64,000 nucleotides of DNA from Cellvibrio sp. UBA7671 (lineage in GTDB: Bacteria; Pseudomonadota; Gammaproteobacteria; Pseudomonadales; Cellvibrionaceae): the NCBI GenBank assembly GCA_002483145.1, contig DLHJ01000012.1:385463-449462 (forward strand), in the 5' to 3' direction. Under the pieces are notes generated by a model. That model was not told the origin of the DNA, searched no databases, and saw only the letters and a list, made by a program, of their open reading frames with translations. The position numbers were made by a program, and so were the translations under genes. Shown here piece by piece: positions 28,475-37,363 of the stretch (position 1 is the first letter of the stretch; each line of letters begins with the position of its first letter).

Positions 28475-29314
28475 ATGTTTGTTTCTGATTCGCTAATCTT
28501 TGTTGAACTGCATAAAACGGCTGGCTCCCATATAGGCCGTTGCCTCAATAAAATTTTAACGGGCGAGCAGGTGGGTAAACACAATGTAGTTCCGCCTGAG
28601 CTGCAAGACCGTTTTATTCTTGGATCTATTCGCAACCCCTGGGATTGGTATGTGTCTTTATGGGGTTATGGTTGTGACCGGAAAGGCAGTGCCTTTAGTC
28701 AAACGACACGTCGCTACAGCGTTAATTATTATTGGCGCCAGCTGAATAAAGAAATGGGTAAAAATTGGCTGAGCCCGGCGCAGTATCTGCGTCAATTGCT
28801 TGCCGATACCGCCAAACCCGTTGCGCTCTGGAATGAAGTCTATGCCGATAGCAGCAACCCTGAATTATTTCGCAAATGGCTTCGGCTTATGCTGGATGCT
28901 GATCGCCGCTTCGATATTGGTGAGGGCTATGGCTTTTCCCCACTCTCTGCGCACAGTGGTGTGCTAACTTATCGTTACTTTAAATTGTTTACCAACCTGG
29001 GATCGGATTTGTATTCGCTGCCAGATTTGGCCGACTCGTCACGCTTGAATGAGTTGTGGGAGCAGCGCGCGATCACCGATTTTGTTGTGCGCAACGAACA
29101 CCTTGAAGCAGATCTAATTGATGCATTGACCTGTGCCAATATTGCGTTAACCGATGAGCAGCGATTATTTATCCTGCAGGGGAAAAATGAAAAAACCAAT
29201 ACATCGTCGCGCAAAAGTATGGATTTTTATTATGACGCCGAATCGATAGAGCTGGTAAAAAACAAAGAGGCTTTTATTATTTCACGCTACGGTTATGAAC
29301 CGCCGGCACTCTAG
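28475..29314 (+). CDS. Sulfotransferase family protein
   Basis: PAPS-dependent sulfotransferase fold. The 5'-phosphosulfate-binding loop is ELHKTAGSHIG (about residues 11-21), and the 3'-phosphate-binding segment is GSIRNPWDWYVSLW (about 50-64), the two landmarks of carbohydrate sulfotransferases. The rest is poorly conserved, as usual for acceptor-specific parts. Ribosome binding site AAGGA about 10 bases upstream. It is convergent with the glycosyltransferase operon that contains a second sulfotransferase, cysC and cysQ, so it likely sulfates a sugar of the same polymer. Confidence 0.83.
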   Translation: MFVSDSLIFVELHKTAGSHIGRCLNKILTGEQVGKHNVVPPELQDRFILGSIRNPWDWYVSLWGYGCDRKGSAFSQTTRRYSVNYYWRQLNKEMGKNWLSPAQYLRQLLADTAKPVALWNEVYADSSNPELFRKWLRLMLDADRRFDIGEGYGFSPLSAHSGVLTYRYFKLFTNLGSDLYSLPDLADSSRLNELWEQRAITDFVVRNEHLEADLIDALTCANIALTDEQRLFILQGKNEKTNTSSRKSMDFYYDAESIELVKNKEAFIISRYGYEPPAL

Positions 29315-29336
29315 TAGCCAGCATTTCAATAAGTGG

Positions 29337-30548
29337 TCAGGGTATTAATTCCAGCAGTGCATTTTCCAGCTGCGCCGCAATGGCTTCTTGTGTAAAACTG
29401 TCCAGTACACGCGCAAATCCCGCATTGCCCATGCTCTCCCGCAGGAGGGCATTATTCAGTAGGTTTTTAATCCGATCCCGGCATTGGTCAATGTTATCCG
29501 GGTCTACCAGATAGCCATCTTTGCCATCATCAATCAACTCAATAGGCCCACCAATTGCTGTAGCAATAATGGGTTTTTTGGCTGCCCAGGCTTCAATAAT
29601 ACTTCTGCCAAACCCTTCAGGGCCTAAACTGAAATGCATAATTACATCTGCAGCTTTGATAAATGGCATAGGGTCAGCCTGAAAGCCGAGCATGACAACT
29701 TGCTGCTGAAGTTGATGATCCAGAATAAATTGTTTGATCTGCTGAAAATAATCAGGGCTCTCATCGGCATTATCGCCCATGATGGCAATTTTAAATTTTT
29801 CATTGGCGCGCAACAACGGTAGCGCACATTGAAGAAACTCAAGTTGCCCCTTGAATGCGATAACGCGCGCAGCGATTAAGTACACAACGTCGCCAGGGTC
29901 AGCGTTCATCGCTTGGCGGGCACACACCACTGCTGTCGCAGATATCTGATCAAAAATATGATGATCTACAGGATCATAGATAAGTGAAATTTTTTCCAAG
30001 GGGACAGAAAGCTTCCGGGAAAATTCCTCAGCTAAAAAATGGGTTATGGCGATATATTTTGCAGCAGCATGACATATTTCATCGGTGTAAGTATTGGCAG
30101 AGTCAGCGCCGCGAAAATGATAGACCAGAGGCAGCTGCATTATTTTTGCTACGCGCCAGGAGAGATTGGTGACACCATTATTACAATGAACCAAACGAAC
30201 CTGATGCATGCGGCCGATGCGCGCAATTTTATGTGCTAGTAAAATCTCGCCAATTACACTGGCTAATGCATAGCCTTTGAAAAACAATTTTTTTAACAGC
30301 CGTGTCGGTATTCTGCTTTTACATACATCGGTAAAACTATTTCTTGCTTTGTAATTGAAGTGATCCGTTAATCTGACATGGCTAAAATTTTTTACCCAGG
30401 GTGCGGACGCTTCTACTGGCATAAATGTAATTAACAACGGATCAATTTTTTTAAAGCAAGCAATGGTTTGCGATAGGCTGATAATAGCCCCGCCAAAACT
30501 TTGACCTTGCTCAATAATAAGAATTGATGGCTTTTGTTGTTGGCTCAT
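29337..30548 (-). CDS. Glycosyltransferase family 4
   Basis: GT-B glycosyltransferase. The N-terminal acceptor loop is QGQSFGGAIISL, and the donor domain begins around residue 205 (VYLIAARVIAFKGQ). The EX7E signature GPEGFGRSIIEAWAAKKP is complete, followed by IGGPIELIDDGKDG. The last gene of the long minus-strand operon (39173 to 29337); its stop lies 22 bases from the convergent sulfotransferase stop. Which sugar it adds is not predictable. Confidence 0.88.
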   Translation of the reverse strand: MSQQQKPSILIIEQGQSFGGAIISLSQTIACFKKIDPLLITFMPVEASAPWVKNFSHVRLTDHFNYKARNSFTDVCKSRIPTRLLKKLFFKGYALASVIGEILLAHKIARIGRMHQVRLVHCNNGVTNLSWRVAKIMQLPLVYHFRGADSANTYTDEICHAAAKYIAITHFLAEEFSRKLSVPLEKISLIYDPVDHHIFDQISATAVVCARQAMNADPGDVVYLIAARVIAFKGQLEFLQCALPLLRANEKFKIAIMGDNADESPDYFQQIKQFILDHQLQQQVVMLGFQADPMPFIKAADVIMHFSLGPEGFGRSIIEAWAAKKPIIATAIGGPIELIDDGKDGYLVDPDNIDQCRDRIKNLLNNALLRESMGNAGFARVLDSFTQEAIAAQLENALLELIP

Positions 30549-30602
30549 GGTGTTGTTATATATCTCTCACCGTATCTCTTCACCGGTTACCGGCTGGCGT
30601 CA

Positions 30603-31742
30603 CTAATTGCTTGTCAACAAGCGCTGAATTTGTTGCACTATATTATTTTTATACGCAGCGACTGAAAATGTTGTCACGGCATGCTGCCTGCCTGCGTGCC
30701 CCATTTGTAAACGCAAGTCGGCGTTTTCACTCAGGCGTAGGAGTGCCTCTGCAAATGCTTCAGGTTGTGCACCTTGCACATGAATGCCATCAATCCCATT
30801 TTGTACAACTTCAGTCAGTGCACCTGCCGCAGCGACTATATTGGGTAGGCCACAAGCTGCTGCTTCTACTACTGACAAGCCAAAACCTTCCTCACTGGAC
30901 GCTAATAGATGGATATCAGCCACCTGTTGCAAATAAAGCGAAATGTCCGGCACTTGCGCGATAAAGGTCACCGATGTGTTAATTCCCAGCTCGTTGCTAA
31001 GTTGTTCCAGTCGCTGCGCATCTGGCCCAGTGCCGATAATGACGGCGTGGAGCGGTAGTGAAGATTTGGTGCTGGCTATGGCCAGTGCACGCAAAAATAA
31101 ATCGATACGCTTATGTGGTACCAGTGCCGCAATACTTGCAATAACAACAGCATTGTCGCTGATGCCGAGCGAATTGCGTAATTCAGGTGTGCGTTGCGCC
31201 GGGAAAAACGTTTTTTCAACATCTATACCATTGTAGACAACCTGGGCGGTAGCATTGCATTTTTTTTGAATTACTGCCTGCGTGTGTCGGCTGGGCGCAA
31301 TAATCAAGTCAGCCCAGGGTAGCATCCAAAAATAAAAATAGCGTTTGGGTGCTGGATGATGCAAATGAACCAGGATGGGAATATTTAACCATTTGCTAAT
31401 AGGCTTCCCCATTTGGCATGGAAGCCCACCGCTGCTCAACAACAATGCTGGCTGCTCGGCGGTTAAAAAAGTTTTGAGTTCGACAATTTTTTTCAGCCAC
31501 TGCCACAGCGGAAACGAAAAACTTTCATCGAACATAATTTCGGGAAATGCGGATTGCAATACTTTATCGGGCAGCTGCTTTGTGCGGGATGCAATGACAT
31601 CGGGATTATTGGCAATCAATAGCACCCGGTAGCCGGCTTCCTGTAACGCGTCAATTGTGTGGATAGCGCAGACTTCGGTACCGCGCAAGATCTTGCCACC
31701 AAAATGCATCAGGGCGATAGTTGTGCTTTGGGTTGTTTGCAT
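30603..31742 (-). CDS. Glycosyltransferase family 4
   Basis: GT-B glycosyltransferase with GGKILRGTEVCAIHTI near the N-terminus as acceptor loop, a domain linker after YNGIDVEKTFF, and SSEEGFGLSVVEAAACGLP as the complete EX7E donor signature, followed by AAGALTEVVQNG. The linker and donor domain resemble the GT4 subgroup that uses UDP- or GDP-hexoses. Spacing to its neighbours (20 bases after the upstream stop, 54 before the next start) puts it in the sulfation-associated operon. Confidence 0.88.
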   Translation of the reverse strand: MQTTQSTTIALMHFGGKILRGTEVCAIHTIDALQEAGYRVLLIANNPDVIASRTKQLPDKVLQSAFPEIMFDESFSFPLWQWLKKIVELKTFLTAEQPALLLSSGGLPCQMGKPISKWLNIPILVHLHHPAPKRYFYFWMLPWADLIIAPSRHTQAVIQKKCNATAQVVYNGIDVEKTFFPAQRTPELRNSLGISDNAVVIASIAALVPHKRIDLFLRALAIASTKSSLPLHAVIIGTGPDAQRLEQLSNELGINTSVTFIAQVPDISLYLQQVADIHLLASSEEGFGLSVVEAAACGLPNIVAAAGALTEVVQNGIDGIHVQGAQPEAFAEALLRLSENADLRLQMGHAGRQHAVTTFSVAAYKNNIVQQIQRLLTSN

Positions 31743-31762
31743 AACTTGCCTGTTGCCTCTGC

Positions 31763-32926
31763 TTATTCGGCCAAGGTTTTCTGTAAGGCGGCTATCAGTG
31801 CTTTGTGGGTTGCTGCAAGAGAATATTTTTCAACGATCGCGCGTTTACCCTGGTTGCCAAGTGACTGTCGCAATTGGCCATCGCTCAAGAGCTGGGTCAT
31901 TTTTTGGCAGGCATCTTGTAGATTCCCTTCCTGATATATCAAACCATCCTTTAGGTGCTGCGTCGCTTCACAGACGGACGGATTGCTGGAGACAAGTACT
32001 GGAAGCCCTGCGCGCATATATTCGAGAATGGCGAGAGAGTAACCCACTTCGCCCCTGCTTGGGTGAAACGCAATATCGCAGCTATTGAGGATCTGATCGA
32101 TATTATTAACGCGCCCAAGAAAAGTGACGTGATTGCCGATGGCGAGTGAGTGTGCCATGGTTTTTAAAAATTCCAGATCGGGGCCATCACCACAATAAAT
32201 AAAATGAAATCCATGGCATTTTTGTTGGTGAACCAATTGGGCAAAAACATCTAACGCAAAATCTACACCTTTATAAAGATTTGCTCTGCCGGTACTGACA
32301 ATTAACAAAGTCTCAGCAGCTACACCTAATTGTGCGCGCAAATCCAGTGGCGGGTTTTGCGTTGCTTCTGTTATCGGAATGCCATTAGGTGCTGCGAAGC
32401 ATTTTTTGGCGGGCAGGCAGCTGATATTGATCAACCGGTCTTTGACGTATTCTGTTGCGCCGATTGCGGCATCGACTGCCAACAAAGGAATTCGCGCGCG
32501 ACAGGATTTAAGAAATTTACGCAGTCCAGTAGGACGCGTGCGAATTCCTGGTGTATGGTCGTGGACGATAATTTTTTTTACCCCTGCGAGCTTGAAAAAC
32601 AAATAGCTCCAATGGCTGGTGGGGCGGTCACTGAAATAAATAGCAGTAACATTGTGCTGTTTTATAAAACGTAAATGTTGCGCGAGATTCGCTAATTTGT
32701 TTACGCCGAAATCAAAAGCAGTTGTGCGAATTTGTGCATCGTGAATTGCGGCGGGCAGTATTGAAATACTGGGGTAGGTAATCACCACTTCATAATCAGT
32801 AGAGAATTCAGCGTGAATTTTTACCCAGAAACTTTCCATCAACCACCAGGCATAGCCAACATTGGAGTCCCAATTTGCGACGCACAGTAAGGTGGGTTTG
32901 CTATTGGGCTCTGACAAATTGACCAC
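31763..32926 (-). CDS. Glycosyltransferase family 4
   Basis: GT-B glycosyltransferase. Donor domain with LIVSTGRANLYKGVDFAL and the motif SRGEVGYSLAILEYMRAGLP; the first acidic residue of EX7E is kept (GEVGYSLAILE), followed by SSNPSVCEA. Its start lies inside the 3' end of the upstream sulfotransferase gene (26-base overlap), a strong sign of translational coupling and of a joint role in making one decorated sugar. Substrate unknown. Confidence 0.87.
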   Translation of the reverse strand: MVNLSEPNSKPTLLCVANWDSNVGYAWWLMESFWVKIHAEFSTDYEVVITYPSISILPAAIHDAQIRTTAFDFGVNKLANLAQHLRFIKQHNVTAIYFSDRPTSHWSYLFFKLAGVKKIIVHDHTPGIRTRPTGLRKFLKSCRARIPLLAVDAAIGATEYVKDRLINISCLPAKKCFAAPNGIPITEATQNPPLDLRAQLGVAAETLLIVSTGRANLYKGVDFALDVFAQLVHQQKCHGFHFIYCGDGPDLEFLKTMAHSLAIGNHVTFLGRVNNIDQILNSCDIAFHPSRGEVGYSLAILEYMRAGLPVLVSSNPSVCEATQHLKDGLIYQEGNLQDACQKMTQLLSDGQLRQSLGNQGKRAIVEKYSLAATHKALIAALQKTLAE

Positions 32927-33671
32927 CCGCGACTTTCATTCTGTTCACATCATCAAAGCTATAGCCAAAATTGGCAATGTCTTGTTTGTATAGCTCGGCC
33001 ACTTTTTGGATTGCGGCGGGAGAGTAAACCTCTTTGTAGCCAGCGCGTTTAGACGCGTTGGTGTGTTTCAAATCGGTTTGTGGCAACTTCAAACGCGCAC
33101 AAATCGCGTCAAAATCCTGCTGAATGGTTTCAAAATAGCCCAGATGGTCAATGATCGGATTACCATGCCTATCGCAAATAAAATCGCATTGTGGCCACAA
33201 ATGTATGTGCGCATGCAAACGCTCGGGGGTGAGCCAATTCAGCACAAAATCATCGAACGAATGAATGTCTGCCAAATTTTGCTTCGCCCATTCGGCGTCC
33301 TTGGCATTCCAGCCGCCACCTTTTAAATAAGAGTAAGCGGAATAAAGTCTGTCCCAGGGATTGCGCACGAAAGTGAATTTAAAAAACTGGTTATAGTCGC
33401 GGCGGCCATAAATCACCCGGTATTCCTGCGCCGTGTAATGATAGGGTAATTCGCCGAACAGGCTGAGCGCCAGAGAGGTACCGGCGGCTTTGGTGATGTG
33501 CACAAAAACACATTTATTTTGATAGTAATGGCGCAGGGAAAAATCGCCCTTATCCGAAGGGAATATCGCTGTTTTTAATGATTCAAAGTCCCTTAGGTTA
33601 CGCAACTTGTAAAACCAGAAGCGTGTTTCCTTGGGAATTAATTTTCCATATAAATTGCGCAGCAATTGCAT
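32901..33671 (-). CDS. Sulfotransferase (sulfotransferase family 2 type)
   Basis: PAPS-dependent carbohydrate sulfotransferase. The 5'-phosphosulfate loop FVHITKAAGTS is at about residues 56-66, and the 3'-phosphate-binding motif FVRNPWDRLYSAY is at 101-113; both match the HNK-1/chondroitin-type sulfotransferase-2 family. No signal peptide or membrane anchor, so sulfation would occur on cytoplasmic lipid-linked intermediates. Lies next to cysQ and cysC in the same operon, and its end overlaps the following glycosyltransferase start by 26 bases. Confidence 0.88.
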   Translation of the reverse strand: MQLLRNLYGKLIPKETRFWFYKLRNLRDFESLKTAIFPSDKGDFSLRHYYQNKCVFVHITKAAGTSLALSLFGELPYHYTAQEYRVIYGRRDYNQFFKFTFVRNPWDRLYSAYSYLKGGGWNAKDAEWAKQNLADIHSFDDFVLNWLTPERLHAHIHLWPQCDFICDRHGNPIIDHLGYFETIQQDFDAICARLKLPQTDLKHTNASKRAGYKEVYSPAAIQKVAELYKQDIANFGYSFDDVNRMKVAGGQFVRAQ

Positions 33672-33718
33672 TGTGATTCTCTGTCTTGGGCTTCGATAAG
33701 TTGTGAGCGGGGTGCCTT

Positions 33719-34531
33719 CTAAGCCAAATACTCTTTTACAAAACGATTAAAATCATTCGTTTTACCCAGTGCATGAAAAAATGGGTTGAGTAAATTTTCT
33801 TTAGTGTTGTAGCGCAGCGGAGTGAGATTATCGGCTTGATAAATTTCACCACCAGCACCCTGCAGGACCGCGTGTGCTGCTGCTGTGTCCCACTCTGAAG
33901 TTAGGCCAAGGCGTGGATATAAATCAGCACTGCCTTCGGCCACCATGCAGATTTTAAGTGAGCTGCCAAGATTGACAATATCGGGTTGGTCAAAACGTTT
34001 TACCAACTGTGCAAACTCATCGCTTTGGTGTGATTTGCTGCCAACAATTTTCCATCCCCGCGCCGATTCTGGCAGTAATTTTACATGGATTGCTGTTTTA
34101 TCTTCTGCGCTTTCTTTTACGCTGCCTGCGTGCAGTTGACCACCGTAGTAGAGCAGTGCTTTGGCCGGTGCATAAACTACGCCCCAAACGGGTTGCTGTT
34201 CAACAATCAGTGCAATATTTACCGTGAATTCACCATTACGTTTAATAAACTCCTTGGTGCCGTCCAGCGGATCAATTAGCCAGTAGCTTTGCCATTGGCT
34301 GCGTTCCTGCCATGCAATGGTTGTGCTCTCTTCAGAGAGCACAGGAATGTGCGGTGTTATTTTTTTCAGGCCATCGACAATGCAATGATGTGATGCCAGA
34401 TCTGCTTCCGTCAGCGGCGACTCATCGGCTTTCATATCCACTGAAAAATCCCTGTTATAAATTTCCATTATGGCGGCGCCGGCCTGTTTGGCGAGCTTGA
34501 TAACATCATCAAAATTAATTGCATTAAGCAT
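33719..34531 (-). CDS. cysQ: 3'(2'),5'-bisphosphate nucleotidase CysQ
   Basis: Mg-dependent, lithium-sensitive phosphatase that converts PAP (the by-product of sulfotransferases) to AMP. The inositol-monophosphatase fold is shown by LSEES (Glu67/68), the metal motif LIDPLDGTKEFI (Asp87, Asp90, Thr92) and the C-terminal SEWDTAAAHAVL. Length (270 aa) is normal. Located between cysC and a sulfotransferase in the EPS operon, its job here is clearly to remove inhibitory PAP generated by the two sulfotransferases, in addition to any role in sulfate assimilation. Confidence 0.92.
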   Translation of the reverse strand: MLNAINFDDVIKLAKQAGAAIMEIYNRDFSVDMKADESPLTEADLASHHCIVDGLKKITPHIPVLSEESTTIAWQERSQWQSYWLIDPLDGTKEFIKRNGEFTVNIALIVEQQPVWGVVYAPAKALLYYGGQLHAGSVKESAEDKTAIHVKLLPESARGWKIVGSKSHQSDEFAQLVKRFDQPDIVNLGSSLKICMVAEGSADLYPRLGLTSEWDTAAAHAVLQGAGGEIYQADNLTPLRYNTKENLLNPFFHALGKTNDFNRFVKEYLA

Positions 34532-34555
34532 TGCTATTTCCTGTGCCCAGTGAGA

Positions 34556-35182
34556 TTAGAGGCTGAGAATTTTAAAAATTTGGGTGGTGCATTCCTCGAC
34601 ACTATAACGGGAGGTATCGATAGTGAGCTCAGGCGATTGAGGCGCTTCGTAAGGATCGCTAACGCCAGTGAAGTTTTTCAAAATCCCCTGGCGCGCCTTT
34701 TTGTACAACCCTTTAGGGTCGCGCGATTCGCAGACATCGAGCGGTGTATCAACAAACACTTCAATAAAGTTGCCATGGCCGAAAATAGAGCGAACCATTT
34801 GACGGTCGCGGCGGTATGGGCTGATAAATGCGCAAACCACAATCAGACCTGCATCGACCAATAATTTGGCGACTTCACCGACGCGGCGAATATTTTCGGC
34901 GCGATCGCTTTCACTCATACCCAAATCTTTATTCAGTCCATGACGTAAATTGTCGCCATCCAGCAAAAAGGATTTTTTGCCTTGATTGTGTAGAAGTGCA
35001 TCCAGCGCATTGGCGATTGTTGATTTGCCTGCACCGGACAATCCTGTCAACCAAATACAGCAGGGCTTTTGTTGCAAGAGTGCTGCACGTTGAGCCGGTG
35101 TAATTTTCATGTTGTGCCACACTGCTGCAGAAGCCAGTTCAGTGGATTTTATTTCGTAAGGACTTTTTTCATCGTTGTTCAT
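34556..35182 (-). CDS. cysC: Adenylyl-sulfate kinase CysC
   Basis: APS kinase: ATP plus adenosine 5'-phosphosulfate gives PAPS, the sulfate donor of the sulfotransferases. P-loop GLSGAGKS at residues 47-54, then [16 protein letters not shown] and the conserved FISPYRRDR and [18 protein letters not shown]. It is a stand-alone kinase (208 aa), not fused to CysN, and cysD/cysN are not in the window. It begins 5 bases after the upstream glycosyltransferase stop, so PAPS supply is co-expressed with the EPS enzymes. Confidence 0.94.
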   Translation of the reverse strand: MNNDEKSPYEIKSTELASAAVWHNMKITPAQRAALLQQKPCCIWLTGLSGAGKSTIANALDALLHNQGKKSFLLDGDNLRHGLNKDLGMSESDRAENIRRVGEVAKLLVDAGLIVVCAFISPYRRDRQMVRSIFGHGNFIEVFVDTPLDVCESRDPKGLYKKARQGILKNFTGVSDPYEAPQSPELTIDTSRYSVEECTTQIFKILSL

Positions 35183-35187
35183 AGCAA

Positions 35188-36432
35188 TTATCCTTGATGA
35201 TGTTGTTGATGTCGGGTGATGGTGTCGGCATATATTTTCATTAACCGTTTGCCAATCACATCAATATCAAAATGGGTTTCGACATACTGGCGGGCATTGT
35301 GTTGCCATTCATTCCACTGTTGTGGATTGTCAATTATCCATTGGATCTTGTCAGCCATTACTGTGGGATTGCGGTCTTCTACTAAAAATGCAGATTGACC
35401 GTCCTCAACACACTCAGGTATGCCTCCGGTTTTAGTGGCAATGACAATCAATCCGGAGGCTTGTGCTTCCTGAATCGCGACGCCTTGGGTTTCTTCATGA
35501 AATCCCGTTTTGTCGGTGAGGCTTGGGAAGACAAAAATATGCGCGCGGGAATAAATCTCTTTGAGCTTTTGTTCGCTGATGCTGGTGTAAAGCGTCACAT
35601 GTTTTTGTAAGTTTAACGTAACAATCATTTTTTCCAGATTGTCACGCTCTGGGCCTGCACCCACCATGGTGTAATGCAGATTGTAGCCAAGCTCAATAAG
35701 CTTTGGCAGTGCTTGTAGAACATATTGCTGCCCCTTGTCCGTATGAAACCTGCCGACTGTAAGGAGTTCTACCGGAGCATTAGCGGGTTTTGGTTTAGCA
35801 CTAAAAACAAACTCACTGGTTACTATTCCCTGCGGAATAATCGCAATCTTTTCGGCCGGTGCTCCCAAGCTCATATACTGCTTCTTGGCAAATTCAGTGT
35901 TGACCAAAATAATATCAGCGGCTTCGACGTACTCACTGCGCATCACCGCTGGAATCGTCGAGACCCCGGGTGGGGGCAGACCGTGAAAAGTAATTACAAA
36001 GGGTGCTTTTTGTGCTCTGATAACTGGCAGTAGTAGGTGTCCGGTGATTTCAAAATGCGAATGAATGATGTCTATATCGCGTTTGATGAAATGCGGGGCT
36101 AATACCAGTGCGCCAATAAAATTGCTGGCCAGTGATTTATGTTGTGAAAAATAATGCGGCGCAGAAAATAATCCGCGCAGGCTTTTTACTATATTAAATG
36201 GATTTAAAAAATTATTGGCGATGGCGAATAATTTGTTCTTGCCATCAAAGTTTAAATATTCTGTTGCTTGGGTTAAGTGGAATTCATCAACAACGGAAGA
36301 ATAGTTTTGATCTCCCTGCGTCATCGAGAAGATGGTGACACTACCACCATGCTTTACAACCTGGGCAGTACTATTGGCCAGCCAGGGTTGGATGGTGTTG
36401 GGAAATTTGGTGGCTATAATCAGTGCGTGCAT
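35188..36432 (-). CDS. Glycosyltransferase family 4
   Basis: GT-B glycosyltransferase. The N-terminal domain has the [17 protein letters not shown] start seen in EPS transferases that act on long oligosaccharides, with [12 protein letters not shown]. The donor domain begins near residue 228 ([13 protein letters not shown]), and the EX7E region is [16 protein letters not shown] with the first Glu preserved, followed by [12 protein letters not shown]. Five bases before cysC and 7 after the GT2 gene, in the middle of the operon. Confidence 0.88.
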   Translation of the reverse strand: MHALIIATKFPNTIQPWLANSTAQVVKHGGSVTIFSMTQGDQNYSSVVDEFHLTQATEYLNFDGKNKLFAIANNFLNPFNIVKSLRGLFSAPHYFSQHKSLASNFIGALVLAPHFIKRDIDIIHSHFEITGHLLLPVIRAQKAPFVITFHGLPPPGVSTIPAVMRSEYVEAADIILVNTEFAKKQYMSLGAPAEKIAIIPQGIVTSEFVFSAKPKPANAPVELLTVGRFHTDKGQQYVLQALPKLIELGYNLHYTMVGAGPERDNLEKMIVTLNLQKHVTLYTSISEQKLKEIYSRAHIFVFPSLTDKTGFHEETQGVAIQEAQASGLIVIATKTGGIPECVEDGQSAFLVEDRNPTVMADKIQWIIDNPQQWNEWQHNARQYVETHFDIDVIGKRLMKIYADTITRHQQHHQG

Positions 36433-36439
36433 TTTTGAT

Positions 36440-37363
36440 TCATTTAGTGTTTAAGCTTGTGACAGTTTCCGGGTAATAACTATTTGGTGAATAGTTCCTT
36501 AATATCGCTTTTAATCTCGGGCGTTCGGGATGTACGCTGCCTGGATATATCAGAAACGACTTTATCCACCATGCGATTGCCGACAATTTTTGATTTTCAC
36601 TCCAGTACAAGTTCGCCATCACCATGGCGTTCCAAGCTCTTGATCTTTGGCGCAAGTTTTTTTCAGGTATTTGCGCACTGATCCACTCTCGGTCAGCATA
36701 CTGTTTTTGTTTGTGTCTGTTGGGGCGCAGCCCTGAATGAATGCGCATTGATATGGTATTAAAGTTACAACTTTTTGTATTTCCCTGTTTTACTAGCCTG
36801 CGTAGAAAGTCACGATCCTCAGAATTCGATAGCGATGTAACAAATGGGCCCGCCGCAATTATCGCTGTACGCTTTGCAAATATATTGGATGTGGCGCCAG
36901 GGAATGCAGTAAAAATGCAAAGATCCTCATAAGTTACTAAGGTTCGTGCTGGAGTATCTGCAATACAGTTTTTTGAATGTTCATCGAAGTAGCTGCAGCC
37001 ACCACCTACCAACACACAGTCGTCATCTGCCAGGGCGATGGCCACTTTCGCCTCTATACATTTGCTTTCATAAATATCATCTGAATCCAAAAAAGCAACA
37101 TAATCGCCTTTGCTGAGTGTTATGCCGTGATTCCTTGCTGCCGATGCCCCGGCATTTTTCTGTTTGATATAGCGTACGCAAGAAGCATTAAGATTTGCTA
37201 TGACATCTTGTGTGCTGTCGGTCGAGCCGTCATCAATAACTAGTACTTCGATATTTTTGTAAGTTTGCTGGAATACAGACTCCAATGCATCTCCAATCAT
37301 ATGCGCACGATTAAACGTAGGTATTATTACGCTAACCAGTGGCATTAATGATGGCTCACTCAT
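36440..37363 (-). CDS. Glycosyltransferase family 2
   Basis: GT-A inverting glycosyltransferase. The N-terminal motif VSVIIPTFNRAHMIGDALESV is followed by VLVIDDGSTDST and the metal-binding FLDSDD (DXD, about residues 93-98). The ATG at 37363 (307 aa) overlaps the ABC transporter stop by 8 bases (translational coupling); the open frame also runs back to an ATG at 37396, and a further ATG lies at 37345. It adds one residue of the repeat unit; the ABC transporter upstream probably flips the product. Confidence 0.88.
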   Translation of the reverse strand: MSEPSLMPLVSVIIPTFNRAHMIGDALESVFQQTYKNIEVLVIDDGSTDSTQDVIANLNASCVRYIKQKNAGASAARNHGITLSKGDYVAFLDSDDIYESKCIEAKVAIALADDDCVLVGGGCSYFDEHSKNCIADTPARTLVTYEDLCIFTAFPGATSNIFAKRTAIIAAGPFVTSLSNSEDRDFLRRLVKQGNTKSCNFNTISMRIHSGLRPNRHKQKQYADREWISAQIPEKNLRQRSRAWNAMVMANLYWSENQKLSAIAWWIKSFLIYPGSVHPERPRLKAILRNYSPNSYYPETVTSLNTK

